The notes below the pieces were generated by a model that worked only from the letters and a program-made list of their open reading frames with translations, was not told the origin of the DNA and made no database searches. From M3007 sp964539805 (GTDB taxonomy: Bacteria > Bacteroidota > Bacteroidia > Chitinophagales > Saprospiraceae), in assembly GCA_964539805.1 (NCBI GenBank), contig CAZIKN010000008.1:1-64000 (forward strand): 64,000 nt of DNA, read 5' to 3'. Shown here piece by piece: positions 1-8,931 of this stretch; the stretch's first letter is position 1; each line of letters starts with the position of its first letter. Position numbers and translations under genes: made by a program.

Positions 1-57
1 ATAAAGAGGTAATGTGATAATGTGATAATGTGATAATGTGATAATGTGATAATGTAG
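1..57. repeat. Tandem octamer repeat TAATGTGA
   Basis: Five perfect head-to-tail copies of the octamer TAATGTGA run from position 10 to 49, followed by a degenerate sixth. The array lies just downstream of the 3' end of the histidine kinase gene on the minus strand. Related words (AATGTGCTAAT, AATGTGACAATG) occur in other gaps of this window near 8850, 14765 and 53300. No coding potential is seen. Confidence 0.85.
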
Positions 58-75
58 GAAATGTGATAATGGGGG

Positions 76-1407
76 CTAAAATTCCAGTAAAAACGTGGTT
101 CCGACTCCGGGTTTTGACTCCACGCGTACATCGCCGCCGTGCAACTGCATAATTTGTTTGGATATACTCAGGCCAACGCCGGTACCGGTTTCTTTTGTGG
201 TAAAAAACGGGATAAAAATTTCCTCCAGCAATTCCGCTGCTATGCCCGGCCCATTGTCCACCACCTCAATGACCGGCTTGCCCTTGGGACTGTTGTACGC
301 ACACAGCTTGATCACTGACTTACCCTCTTTTTTATGTTGAACAATGGCTTCACGTGCATTTTTTACCAGGTTTAGCAAAATCATTTCCAACTGCCCGGCA
401 TCGGCCTGAAGGACAAGATCATCAGAAGCTACTTGAACTTCTAAGGAAATTCCAGCGGCTTTAAGGTCATTTACGGCCAATTGGGCCACCCGATCCAATA
501 ATTTTTGCGCTGCTATGTTTTCGATCTTCGGTAGCGGGAGAGCAGTGAAATTGCGATAGGCATCCACAAAATTCATCAGACTCCTGCTGCGGTCCCCAAC
601 GATCTCAAGCGCTTCCTGAAGGTCATTAGCCGTATCGTTCTGGGGCAAATCATGCTTTACGATTTCCTGCATGGTTTCCACCAAGGACACAATGGGGGTA
701 AAAGAGTTCATCATTTCATGGCGCAGCACCCTGGTCAGATCGCGCCAGGCATCCACTTCCTTGCGTTGCAGTTCGGTATGTATGTTCTGCATGGTAAGAA
801 GGCGCACAGCGCGGCCCTGCAAATTCAAAAAAACGCCTTGTACGGAGAGTTGCTGGCCCGTTTCAGGCTGATAGAGCATTTTACCTTTAGTGGCCAAATC
901 ACGGATAAACAGGCTCAGTTCCCTGTGCTTGGCAGGCAGGTCGTTCAGGTGGTGCAAGCGGTAAACACCCAATAATTGAAAAGCAGAATTATTGGAAATA
1001 AGTACATTGCTTTGCGCATCAAAGGCTAATACTCCTGTGGTCAAGTGTTGCACTAAAGCATTCAAAAACAACAAATTAGTCTCTTTTTCAGCACGTGTTT
1101 GCCGAAAGGCTTCCAATACTTCATTGAATTGTCGGTTCACTTGCTCAAACGATTGTCCTTTTTCACGGCCAGAGGAAAAACGTATGGCAAAATCAGAATA
1201 CCGAACGCTTTCAAAAAAACGGGCCAAACGCCTGTTGGTGTCATTTACACAATAATAGAGATTGAACATGCTACCCAGGGATAGAAGCCCCAAAGCAAGG
1301 CCACCAGCCATTTGACCTTTCAGAAAATAATACATGGCCCCTGCCAGAAAAACAGCAAGCAAGGCTATTCTACCAAACAGGGCAAAGAAAAAAGAGCGAT
1401 AGAACAT
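76..1407 (-). CDS. NtrY-like membrane sensor histidine kinase
   Basis: A 443-residue membrane histidine kinase that should autophosphorylate on His and pass phosphate to a response regulator. Two hydrophobic segments occupy roughly residues 8-29 and 33-53, followed by a HAMP/linker-like stretch and a PAS-like region around 112-210. The H-box LRHEMMNSF carries His230. The N-box NLVKNAREAI lies near 346-355, the G1 box DNGPGIA near 384 and the G2 box GTGVGLSI near 408. The ATPase half resembles NtrY/AtoS-type kinases, whose usual partner is an NtrC-type sigma-54 activator. No such regulator is present in the window; it may lie beyond the left edge. A lipase gene lies 38 bp upstream on the same strand and could be cotranscribed. 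The signal sensed cannot be read from the sequence. Confidence 0.9.
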   Translation of the reverse strand: MFYRSFFFALFGRIALLAVFLAGAMYYFLKGQMAGGLALGLLSLGSMFNLYYCVNDTNRRLARFFESVRYSDFAIRFSSGREKGQSFEQVNRQFNEVLEAFRQTRAEKETNLLFLNALVQHLTTGVLAFDAQSNVLISNNSAFQLLGVYRLHHLNDLPAKHRELSLFIRDLATKGKMLYQPETGQQLSVQGVFLNLQGRAVRLLTMQNIHTELQRKEVDAWRDLTRVLRHEMMNSFTPIVSLVETMQEIVKHDLPQNDTANDLQEALEIVGDRSRSLMNFVDAYRNFTALPLPKIENIAAQKLLDRVAQLAVNDLKAAGISLEVQVASDDLVLQADAGQLEMILLNLVKNAREAIVQHKKEGKSVIKLCAYNSPKGKPVIEVVDNGPGIAAELLEEIFIPFFTTKETGTGVGLSISKQIMQLHGGDVRVESKPGVGTTFLLEF

Positions 1408-1445
1408 GGATCAATATTGACTGGCCCGCAGGCGGCATGACTTTT

Positions 1446-2768
1446 TTAATCAAACACCGCCACAAGAATGCCTTCCGATGATTTTCGGTTGGGCAAATTG
1501 ATCTGGCGTTTGTTCATTTTCACATTAATGGTGGCGGGTGTAGTCGTTTGAAAATGGTAATCAATACCATTCAAAAAAGGGAAATTGCCAAATAGCCCGA
1601 CGGGGGTAAGCTCCGTATTGCTGTCGCCGTCATCATAAAAAAACCATGCGATAGCCGTCTTGGCTGGCGTGGCATAAGCCGCAGTAGATACCTGTACATC
1701 ATTGATTTTCAGGGTATCACGGGGATTAATAACGGCCTGGCTCGCCGCAAACACATTGAGCACTGACTGGTTGTTGTTGTTGGGCAAACCCGCCAGAAGC
1801 AAGCCCGCCAAAGAACCCGGCGGCGGTATAGTGCGCAGGTAAACGAGCGTATTAAGGTGTGTGAAGCCTTCGCGGAAATAATAAATTTTCCGGCCTGTGG
1901 GAGGGCTTACGGCAAATTCATACTTAACATTAGGCTTGACATTGGTTGGCCCCCATTGCCCATCTTTTTTGCTGTACCAGGTTTCAAAGGGTGTATTACT
2001 CAGGCGCTCGCCTGTGGCAGCATCCAACTCATAAATCTCTATTTTTGCATTGTCCAAAGGTGTGTTTTCCCCAAAATTTAGCGCTTTTCCACCAATACAA
2101 ACCACAGCCTCGGGCGTAGGGGCAAGGTATTTAGGTTCAGTGTCATGGAAAAATTTGTACACCGCCGCAAAACTTTCCGCACTCGTGGCCACCTGATAAT
2201 GATCTTTGCCTTTCAGTTCCACATTGGCAGCTCCTGCAATGTTGTTGCCCTGTACAACGGCATCATCGGGTGACCAGATGTTCAAAGTGGGCAGTGGTGA
2301 GCCGGCAGGGCCGGCGGGGCCATTTTGCGGATTAGAGGCCAAATGCACATAATGGGCCACCTTGGCTGCCCTTGTAGCATCACTCAGGTAGGTATAACAA
2401 ACGCCGCCGCCTGCCGAATGGCCCATCAAGGCTACTTTGGGTTGTTTGGTTCGCGCGCGTACCGTGTCAATAAAGGCATCCAAAGCAGCCGAATTGTTGG
2501 CCCCTTGGTTCAGCGAGTTCCAATCAAACGCATACAAATAATTGAGTTTATAGCCGTTGGAGTGAAACAATTGGACAAATGGCGCATAGGTATCACCGGA
2601 TGCAAGAAAACCATGAACCATAACCACCGGATAACGACAGGTGTCACAGCCAAAAGGCGAGACGGTGTATGGCCAATTCTTCACATCTGTTTGACTATCA
2701 ATATCTTGAAACAGGCTATCACAAGAAGAAAGGGCAATAAACAAGACCAATGAGTAAAAATATCGCAT
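1446..2768 (-). CDS. Secreted alpha/beta-hydrolase (lipase-like) lipoprotein
   Basis: A 440-residue lipoprotein with signal MRYFYSLVLFIALSSC (lipobox cysteine 16). Residues 45-200 form an alpha/beta-hydrolase fold: oxyanion-loop strand VVMVHGF near 48-54, nucleophile elbow GHSAGG with Ser118, a likely acid at Asp168/169 in WSPDDAVV and His190 in KDHYQ. This order and spacing match the small bacterial triacylglycerol lipases of the Lipase_2/LipA kind. The C-terminal 220 residues are beta-rich and not recognised; they could be carbohydrate- or surface-binding. It is probably attached to the outer membrane and cleaves esters outside the cell, but the substrate is not known. The histidine kinase gene follows 38 bp downstream. 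Confidence 0.85.
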   Translation of the reverse strand: MRYFYSLVLFIALSSCDSLFQDIDSQTDVKNWPYTVSPFGCDTCRYPVVMVHGFLASGDTYAPFVQLFHSNGYKLNYLYAFDWNSLNQGANNSAALDAFIDTVRARTKQPKVALMGHSAGGGVCYTYLSDATRAAKVAHYVHLASNPQNGPAGPAGSPLPTLNIWSPDDAVVQGNNIAGAANVELKGKDHYQVATSAESFAAVYKFFHDTEPKYLAPTPEAVVCIGGKALNFGENTPLDNAKIEIYELDAATGERLSNTPFETWYSKKDGQWGPTNVKPNVKYEFAVSPPTGRKIYYFREGFTHLNTLVYLRTIPPPGSLAGLLLAGLPNNNNQSVLNVFAASQAVINPRDTLKINDVQVSTAAYATPAKTAIAWFFYDDGDSNTELTPVGLFGNFPFLNGIDYHFQTTTPATINVKMNKRQINLPNRKSSEGILVAVFD

Positions 2769-2794
2769 GACTATCTTTTTATATTATGGTCAAC

Positions 2795-2887
2795 GCAAAG
2801 CGGCTTTGAATCGCTCGCGTCTGTAAATCTTTAAAAATCAGGTAAATCAATCCTGTAAATCTTCAAAATCACTCAAATCCCGGTATA
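2795..2887. repeat. Dispersed intergenic repeat, copy 1
   Basis: This stretch upstream of the lipase gene is about 80 percent identical, by eye and with one single-base gap, to 59212-59305. It contains two internal half-repeats (CTGTAAATCTTTAAAAATCA and CTGTAAATCTTCAAAATCAC) about 33 bp apart. Both copies lie between two minus-strand genes, in the same orientation and just upstream of a secreted-protein gene. Confidence 0.8.
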
Positions 2888-2901
2888 ATGGCTATGTGGC
2901 T

Positions 2902-3288
2902 TTAATTTGCAACCGTTGGCTTTCCTTTTGCTTTCCAATCGTTCATGCCTCCCGTGTAATCATATATTTTTTTAAAGCCCAAGTGGGTCATTTGTGCGGC
3001 AGCACGGGGGCTACGGCCTCCGGCGGCGCAGTACACAATCACTGGCTTGTTTTTGTCCAATTTTTCAATTTGACTTTGAAAATCAGGACTGCTGAAGTTG
3101 ATTACTTTGGCCCCTGCTATTTTGCCCGTCTGAGCCAATTCGCCCGGCGTCCGCAGGTCCACCAATTGAGTACTCGGTTCTTTCTGAATGATTTGTGTCA
3201 GCTCGTCAGCATTGATTTTTTGTTGTGCATTGGACGAATTGGCACAGGACAAACATAACAAAAGCAGGAAAAAAAGTAATTTGTGCAT
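2902..3288 (-). CDS. Rhodanese-domain lipoprotein
   Basis: A 128-residue protein: a lipoprotein signal peptide (LLLLCLSC, Cys15) followed by one complete rhodanese domain. The domain start NADELTQII, the VDLRTPGE strand and the active-site loop CAAGGRS with catalytic Cys87 are all present, as is the terminal GGMNDWKAKG. Single-domain periplasmic rhodaneses carry sulfur as a persulfide or act in cysteine redox chemistry; the physiological acceptor is unknown. It lies between the lipase gene and gabD on the same strand. Confidence 0.93.
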   Translation of the reverse strand: MHKLLFFLLLLCLSCANSSNAQQKINADELTQIIQKEPSTQLVDLRTPGELAQTGKIAGAKVINFSSPDFQSQIEKLDKNKPVIVYCAAGGRSPRAAAQMTHLGFKKIYDYTGGMNDWKAKGKPTVAN

Positions 3289-3325
3289 GATGGTGTGGTT
3301 GTTGGTGATGGGTTGTTTTGGGGAA

Positions 3326-4768
3326 TCAGGCGCTGATGCAAATGTATTTTACCTCAAGGAATTCATCAAGGCCATAATAGGAACCTTCACGGCCTATTCC
3401 GCTTTCTTTGACTCCTCCAAATGGCGCGACCGTTGTGGCGATAAGCCCGGTATTCACCCCTACCATACCATATTCCAGGGCTTCCGCTACCCTAAAGACG
3501 CGGCCCACATCACGGCCATAAAAATAAGCGGCCAATCCGTAGGGTGTATTGTTGGCTTTTTCAATTACCTCTTCTTCTGTATCAAAGCGGAGAACGGGTG
3601 CTACAGGGCCAAATATTTCTTCCTGCATCACGGCCATACCGGCTTGCACGTCAGCCATCACCGTCGGGGCATAAAAAGTGCCTTCCAATGCCTTTCCGCC
3701 CGTAAGTATCCTCGCTCCCCGGGCAGAGGCATCTGCCACCAGGCGCTGCACCTTTGCCAATGCTTTTTCATTGATCAATGGCCCTACACTTACGCCTTGT
3801 TCCGTGCCCGGGCCTACTTTTATTTTGCTTACCGCCTCCGCAAACTTTGACACAAATAACTCATATACAGCATTTTGAACAAAAATTCGATTGGCGCAAA
3901 CACAGGTTTGGCCAGAGTTGCGGTATTTTGATATGATGGCCCCTTCCACGGCGGCATCCAGGTCTGCGTCATCAAAAACGATGAAGGGCGCATTGCCCCC
4001 CAGTTCGAGGGATACTTTTTTCACAGTAGCTGCGCATTGGCGCATGAGTTGTTTGCCCACTGCCGTGCTGCCGGTAAAGGAAAGCTTTCGCACCACGGGG
4101 CTATCCGTCAGCACTTGGCCTATGGCAGCGGCATCCACTCCGGTCACGATGTTTAACACACCCGGAGGCATACCTGCTCGCTGGGCCAATTCGGCCAAGG
4201 CCAAGGCTGAGAGCGGCGTTTCTTCTGAGGGCTTGAGCACCACGGTACAGCCTGCCGCCAGGGCTGGGGCCACTTTTCGGGTAATCATGGCATTGGGAAA
4301 ATTCCAGGGCGTGATGGCCGCTACCACGCCAACGGGCTGTTTCACGACCAACAGTTTCATGCCCGGCATGTGGGGAGGTATGATATCGCCGTATGCGCGC
4401 TTGCCCTCTTCTGCAAACCACTCAATAAAGGTACAGCCATAGCGCACTTCGCCACGTGATTCGGCGAGGGGCTTGCCTTGTTCCAGGGTCATCAGCAATG
4501 CCAGGTCCTCAGCGTTGGCCAGGATCAGGTCATGCCATTTTTTCAAAATAATAGCCCGATGGGCCGGAAGTTTCGCACTCCACTCAGGAAGGGCTTTTTC
4601 GGCAGCCAAAATAGCAGCCTGCGTTTCCGTGGCGCCACAATCTGACACCAGGGCTATTGGTTCACCGTTAGCCGGATTGCGTACCGTAAATGTTTGGTGG
4701 TTGGCTGCGGACACCCATTCGCCCTGAATAAAGGCTTGCTGGCGCAAAAGCGTGGAATCGGATAACAT
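3326..4768 (-). CDS. gabD: NAD(P)-dependent succinate-semialdehyde dehydrogenase
   Basis: A 480-residue class I aldehyde dehydrogenase. The signature ITPWNFPNAMITRK near 152-165, the nucleotide-loop FTGSTAVGKQ at 231-240, the general base Glu255 in LELGGNAPF and the catalytic Cys289 in NSGQTCVCANR match the GabD subgroup, which oxidises succinate semialdehyde to succinate in the GABA shunt. The adjacent cysteines 289 and 291 fit the redox-switch pair known from GabD. Full length for the family, with no signal peptide, so cytoplasmic. It begins next to a 457-bp gap that contains a long palindrome. Related glutarate- or other semialdehyde activity cannot be excluded. Confidence 0.93.
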   Translation of the reverse strand: MLSDSTLLRQQAFIQGEWVSAANHQTFTVRNPANGEPIALVSDCGATETQAAILAAEKALPEWSAKLPAHRAIILKKWHDLILANAEDLALLMTLEQGKPLAESRGEVRYGCTFIEWFAEEGKRAYGDIIPPHMPGMKLLVVKQPVGVVAAITPWNFPNAMITRKVAPALAAGCTVVLKPSEETPLSALALAELAQRAGMPPGVLNIVTGVDAAAIGQVLTDSPVVRKLSFTGSTAVGKQLMRQCAATVKKVSLELGGNAPFIVFDDADLDAAVEGAIISKYRNSGQTCVCANRIFVQNAVYELFVSKFAEAVSKIKVGPGTEQGVSVGPLINEKALAKVQRLVADASARGARILTGGKALEGTFYAPTVMADVQAGMAVMQEEIFGPVAPVLRFDTEEEVIEKANNTPYGLAAYFYGRDVGRVFRVAEALEYGMVGVNTGLIATTVAPFGGVKESGIGREGSYYGLDEFLEVKYICISA

Positions 4769-4829
4769 ATATATCTAAAAGGTAAAAAATTGTGATCTAT
4801 GCCAGAATTTAATTGATTGTCAATGATTT

Positions 4830-4991
4830 AGAGTATGTCTGGGATTTTCTGCTTGAGTCAAAAACGAGAGATTTTTTCAGCATTTTTATCGTTTTTGAAG
4901 GAGTGTAGCGGGGCTACACGACTGAAAAAAGGGTGAAAATGCTGAAAAAAGAGCCGTTTTGGGCCAAGCGGGAAAATCCCAGACATGCTCT
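4830..4991. repeat. 160-bp imperfect palindrome
   Basis: The two halves of this segment are reverse complements with a few mismatches. The outer arms are AGAGTATGTCTGGGATTTTC on the left and its counterpart ending AAAATCCCAGACATGCTCT on the right. The centre is a perfect 7-bp stem GTGTAGC-GGG-GCTACAC around position 4911. Both arms are about 80 bp. It lies between two divergent genes and carries no credible ORF. It could be a miniature transposable or REP-like element. The rest of the 4769-5225 gap holds the msrB promoter. Confidence 0.85.
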
Positions 4992-5102
4992 TACAGTCGT
5001 GAATCGTTCAAAGTCACTTTGTGTTGACGATAAATCATGTTTGGGCAAAGGTATCATTGTGTTTTCAATCCTGCTTTATTTTGCCCATAGATTTAGGAAC
5101 TG

Positions 5103-5131
5103 TTTGCCAAAAGACAATTTCAATACTTTTG
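5103..5131 (+). promoter_or_regulatory. Bacteroidota-type promoter for msrB
   Basis: A -33 TTTG at 5103-5106 and a perfect -7 TACTTTTG (TAnnTTTG) at 5124-5131 are separated by 17 bp. This predicts a leader of roughly 90 nt before the ATG at 5226. Confidence 0.65.
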
Positions 5132-5225
5132 TACCCGCTGAAATGCTATAATGGTATTTTGGTTGTTGTATGCCATGACTTCAAATTACAGCGTCACAAA
5201 CAATAATTTTTATCTTTTTTACAAC

Positions 5226-5786
5226 ATGTTTAAATCCATCATCAGCATTGTAGCCCTTGGGCTTTTCTTATGTGCCTGCAATACCCGCCAAAGTACCAGT
5301 GGCAATACTACAGCGGGCCAAAGCAAAAGCGAACCCTCCCCTGCCCCCAATAGTGCCAGCCTGATTTCCGAACCACAGTACGACAGCGGGAAGTTGGTAA
5401 AAATCAGTAAAACAGAAGCCGAATGGAAAACACAACTCACAGAAAATGAATACTATATCCTTCGTGAAGAAGGTACTGAACGCGCCTTTAGCGGCGACCT
5501 CTGGGACAATCACGACAAAGGAACATTTACCTGTGCCGGCTGTGGCCTCCCCCTGTTCAGCTCCGCTACCAAATTTGACAGCGGTACAGGTTGGCCCTCT
5601 TTTTACCAGCCTATTGCCGCTGACCGGATTACGGAAGTGCGCGACACCAAATATGGCATGGTGCGCATAGAGGTGGAATGTGCGCGCTGTGGCGGACACC
5701 AAGGCCATGTTTTTGATGATGGCCCCCGCCCAACGGGTTTGCGCTATTGCATCAACTCCGCGTCCTTGAATTTTGTGAAGGAATAG
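5226..5786 (+). CDS. msrB: Peptide-methionine (R)-S-oxide reductase, lipoprotein form
   Basis: A 186-residue MsrB that reduces the R-diastereomer of methionine sulfoxide in proteins. The start at 5226 is chosen because it gives a lipoprotein signal ending LFLCAC (Cys16/18); an upstream in-frame ATG at 5151 would add 25 residues ahead of the signal. The mature protein has a Ser/Pro-rich linker and then the SelR domain: zinc-binding CxxC pairs Cys103/106 and Cys152/155, the FDSGTGWPSF core, and catalytic Cys175 in RYCINSASL. The lipoprotein signal places it in the periplasm, where it could repair envelope proteins. It is transcribed alone from a clear TAnnTTTG promoter. Confidence 0.95.
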   Translation: MFKSIISIVALGLFLCACNTRQSTSGNTTAGQSKSEPSPAPNSASLISEPQYDSGKLVKISKTEAEWKTQLTENEYYILREEGTERAFSGDLWDNHDKGTFTCAGCGLPLFSSATKFDSGTGWPSFYQPIAADRITEVRDTKYGMVRIEVECARCGGHQGHVFDDGPRPTGLRYCINSASLNFVKE

Positions 5787-5795
5787 GCAAGAGCG

Positions 5796-7574
5796 TTAAC
5801 GCTTGTTCAATTTCTTTTCCTCTTGTTTGTCAGAGGCCCTTACGCTGGCCTCTACCTCCCAACCCGGGCGCAATGCGGTCAGTTCTTTTTTGAAAACACG
5901 CTCAGGAAGGCGGTTTTTGAAATAGTCGCCAGCATCGCGCCTTGCGTTGGCGTTTAGGTCTTCCGTGAGTTCCGCGCTGTAAGTAGCGGAGATTAATTTA
6001 TTGAAAATGAGTTTTTTAGATTCAGAATCCGCCTTAAAAGCCCTGCTTTCCTCTACTTTATTCCCGCTCAACAGCTCCAATAAATAGTGCGTGCCGGGGA
6101 TCAAACCATCCACTGTAAGGGTGAGGTCGCCCAATTGCTTGTCCCCGATAGCCGTAAATTTACGGCGCAGGGTATCAGTATTTGTTTTTCCCCAGAAATC
6201 GGTGACGGCCCCGGGCAATAAAAGCAGCTCATGTGTTTTTTCGGGTAGCCAATTGGCACTGAATGCGAGGCTGCGCGGCCTCAGGGTATCTTTGCTCACG
6301 CGGAGCTTATGAATTGTTTGGCTGTCAACCTTCAGTACCCAACGGGCCGTGTCATATCCCATAATAGGGAAGGAAAAAGCCAAATTGGCATTCCTCGCAG
6401 GGTTTTGGATGATGGTAAGCACAGGGGTAGGTGTGTTAGAAGCGGGTGTTTTACCCCTACCGAATTTGTTTATCGCAAGCTCACCGGCCCAGGTTAGCTG
6501 ATGTGTCCGTATGAAATCAGGCTTGGAAAAGTTGCGCACCGCTACCGTATCGCGCCCGGCCAACAGTTTGATGGGCGTAGAATCACGCAGATCATACCAA
6601 ACCAATACGGAATCTATGTTTTTTTCAATTAGCAAGCTGGCCTTGTCTGCTGGTAAGCAGCTAAAAACAACAGAGTCGGGCGGAGCATTGTATTGCAAAC
6701 GGACGAGGCCGTACTGAAGGCTTGTTTTTTCGCTCAGGCGCACGCGTGAGGGCTGGTTTTTGTGCATCCGAAGGTTCAAAGGCCGCCCCAATGCAGTGTC
6801 ATTGCGCAACAGCGGGGCATCCACGAAACCGATCAGTTCGTCATTTCCATTCCACAGCAGGTTTTGGTCTTTGTCCTCAATGGCAACAATTTTAAAAGAG
6901 CCACTGCGCACGTTGGAAATTTGAAACGCCCCCTCTTTGTCACTTCGGGTGTAATAGTATGGTTTTTCTTTGACAATTATACTATCCGAAAGGTTCTCAT
7001 AAAGCATAATTGCCGCATTTTCAACAGGTTCCGCCCCAAACGCCTTAACCACTTTGCCCAACACAGTAAAACTGTCAATATAGTCCCCTGTGGAAAACAC
7101 AAAGCGCAAGTCTTTGGCGGGGTTGCTTTCATGCAGGTCTTTTACTGCATTGCCAAAGTTGATGGTGTAGGTCGTGTTGGGCTTTAATTGCTCCTCTTCC
7201 GGGATTTTTACGGTTACTGTTTTCCCTTTTAATACCACTTCTGGCACCCGCTTGGTCTTGAATGGCGGTGACACGATGATTTGTGTGTTCTGATCACTCA
7301 AGGTAACCCACTCGTTAAATTTTAGGACTATGGTTTTGCGGTCAAAACGGGTAAGCATATTGGGGGTGCTGGCCACAGAATCAATTTTGGGCGGAGTACT
7401 GTCCTTAAGGCCTCCTGTAGGTGCGCCCGGGCGGGCGCAGGACATAAAAAGCAATATAAACACCCCTGACAGAACGGATATGGCCTGTGCGATGGGGCAC
7501 CAATAACAGGAGCAGCCAGTACGCTGCCGGTAAAATTGAAAAATCTGTGTCATCTCTTGTGTATTATGGCCCAT
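5796..7574 (-). CDS. Big_5 (SbsA Ig-like) domain lipoprotein
   Basis: A 592-residue lipoprotein. The signal ends FMSC (Cys46) and is followed by ARPGAPTGG and DSTPPKI, the start typical of a widespread Bacteroidota family with one N-terminal Ig-like (Big_5/SbsA) domain at about 55-160 (FNEWVTL, PNTTYTINFG). The rest is beta-rich, including a carboxypeptidase-regulatory-like stretch near 175-260. Its function is unknown. The ATG overlaps the stop codon of the upstream MFS gene (TGATG), so the two are probably translationally coupled. The N-terminal 25 residues before the hydrophobic core are unusual and a slightly later start is possible. Confidence 0.75.
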   Translation of the reverse strand: MGHNTQEMTQIFQFYRQRTGCSCYWCPIAQAISVLSGVFILLFMSCARPGAPTGGLKDSTPPKIDSVASTPNMLTRFDRKTIVLKFNEWVTLSDQNTQIIVSPPFKTKRVPEVVLKGKTVTVKIPEEEQLKPNTTYTINFGNAVKDLHESNPAKDLRFVFSTGDYIDSFTVLGKVVKAFGAEPVENAAIMLYENLSDSIIVKEKPYYYTRSDKEGAFQISNVRSGSFKIVAIEDKDQNLLWNGNDELIGFVDAPLLRNDTALGRPLNLRMHKNQPSRVRLSEKTSLQYGLVRLQYNAPPDSVVFSCLPADKASLLIEKNIDSVLVWYDLRDSTPIKLLAGRDTVAVRNFSKPDFIRTHQLTWAGELAINKFGRGKTPASNTPTPVLTIIQNPARNANLAFSFPIMGYDTARWVLKVDSQTIHKLRVSKDTLRPRSLAFSANWLPEKTHELLLLPGAVTDFWGKTNTDTLRRKFTAIGDKQLGDLTLTVDGLIPGTHYLLELLSGNKVEESRAFKADSESKKLIFNKLISATYSAELTEDLNANARRDAGDYFKNRLPERVFKKELTALRPGWEVEASVRASDKQEEKKLNKR

Positions 7575-8848
7575 CAGGCTTCGCTATCCTTTAGTGTTTC
7601 CAAATCCAAATTTCGCAAACGAGGGGCTTTCAGGGCTATGATACCTACAATGACAAGGGTCATAAAGCCTCCAAAAATGACAGATGCCACCGTGCCCATG
7701 TATCGGGCAGCCAGGCCACTCTCAAACGCGCCGATTTCGTTGGAGGAGGTGATAAAAATAGAATTAACCGATGAAACCCGCCCCTTCATGTGCTCCGGAG
7801 TCAAATGCTGTATTAACGATGCACGAATGAAAACGCTGACTTCATCAAAAACGCCCGCAAAGAAAAGGAATGCAAATGAGAGCCAGTACCAACGGCTCAA
7901 ACCAAAACCAATAATGCACAAGCCAAACCCAGCCACACAGAACAAAAGGACTCGGCCAGCGCTCCTGCCTAAGGACAAACGAGCCAGCACAAAAGCCATG
8001 GTAATAGCCCCAAGTGACATGGCCGCACGCAAAAAACCGCCCCATTCAGGCCCTGCCTTCAGGATATTATCATTAAAAAAAGGAATAAGGGCCACGGCTC
8101 CACCAAACAATACGGCAAACAAATCCAAGGCAATAGCATTGATAATCAATGGATGGCTAAATACAAAGCGCAAGCCCTCCCGTATCCGAACGAGGGCAGG
8201 TTCGGTATGATCACCCGCAGGCACAGGGCGTGGCTTGATCTGTAAAAGCAATAAAAGGGAAATAATGTAAAACACGGCCATCACCGAAAATGTAACTTTT
8301 ACCCCATAAATACCATACAAGATGCCCCCCAAACCTAAGCCCCCAATACTGGCTACCTCCCAAGTGCTACTGCTCCAGGTGATGGCATTGGACAAATTTT
8401 CACGGCCAACCAACTGAGGCAAAAAGGCAAAATTCGTAGGGCTAAAAAATCCCCTTGCTATACCAGTCACGAAAATTACCCCAAAAATGCTCGAAATCAA
8501 GGTATTATTCGCCAAATCATGGCTTTTATGGGCCAAACCCAACAAGGCCAATGCACAAGCCAGCAAGGTCAGGGCGCAAAAGATCAGGATGGTCCTGCGG
8601 TTGTATTTATCTGCCAAATGTCCAGCCCAAAGGCTTACCCCAATGGCCGGAATGGCCTCCGACAGCCCAATAAGCCCAACCATAAGAGGGTCGCCATTGG
8701 GGTGCTCGGAGCCTACCGTCAGGTCTTTCATATACCACATAACGGCCACCGACATGATCTGGGTGGCCAAGGTGGACATCAGACGCATTCCCAAAAAGTA
8801 GCGGTAATCAGGGATGCGTAATGCAGCGTATGCGTCTTTCTGGGGCAT
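7574..8848 (-). CDS. MFS transporter (MFS_3/EntS-like exporter)
   Basis: A 424-residue protein with about twelve hydrophobic segments. The start RIPDYRYFLGMRLMSTLATQ and the loop 2-3 motif WAGHLADKYNRRT match the MFS_3 family, which includes the enterobactin exporter EntS. The second half has the corresponding GRVSSVNSIFI loop. Likely a proton-driven inner-membrane exporter; the substrate is unknown. Its stop codon overlaps the start of the Big_5 lipoprotein, so the pair probably forms an operon. Confidence 0.88.
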   Translation of the reverse strand: MPQKDAYAALRIPDYRYFLGMRLMSTLATQIMSVAVMWYMKDLTVGSEHPNGDPLMVGLIGLSEAIPAIGVSLWAGHLADKYNRRTILIFCALTLLACALALLGLAHKSHDLANNTLISSIFGVIFVTGIARGFFSPTNFAFLPQLVGRENLSNAITWSSSTWEVASIGGLGLGGILYGIYGVKVTFSVMAVFYIISLLLLLQIKPRPVPAGDHTEPALVRIREGLRFVFSHPLIINAIALDLFAVLFGGAVALIPFFNDNILKAGPEWGGFLRAAMSLGAITMAFVLARLSLGRSAGRVLLFCVAGFGLCIIGFGLSRWYWLSFAFLFFAGVFDEVSVFIRASLIQHLTPEHMKGRVSSVNSIFITSSNEIGAFESGLAARYMGTVASVIFGGFMTLVIVGIIALKAPRLRNLDLETLKDSEA

Positions 8849-8931
8849 TGTGTTGATGTGCTAATGTGACAATGTGCCATGATCCCGAAGAAAGAAAAAG
8901 CGAACTTATTTCTTTCGCGTTACCAATTCAC

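Noticed and set aside
4933..5151. Plus-strand 72-residue ORF
   Set aside because: It begins inside the long palindrome and runs through the msrB promoter region.
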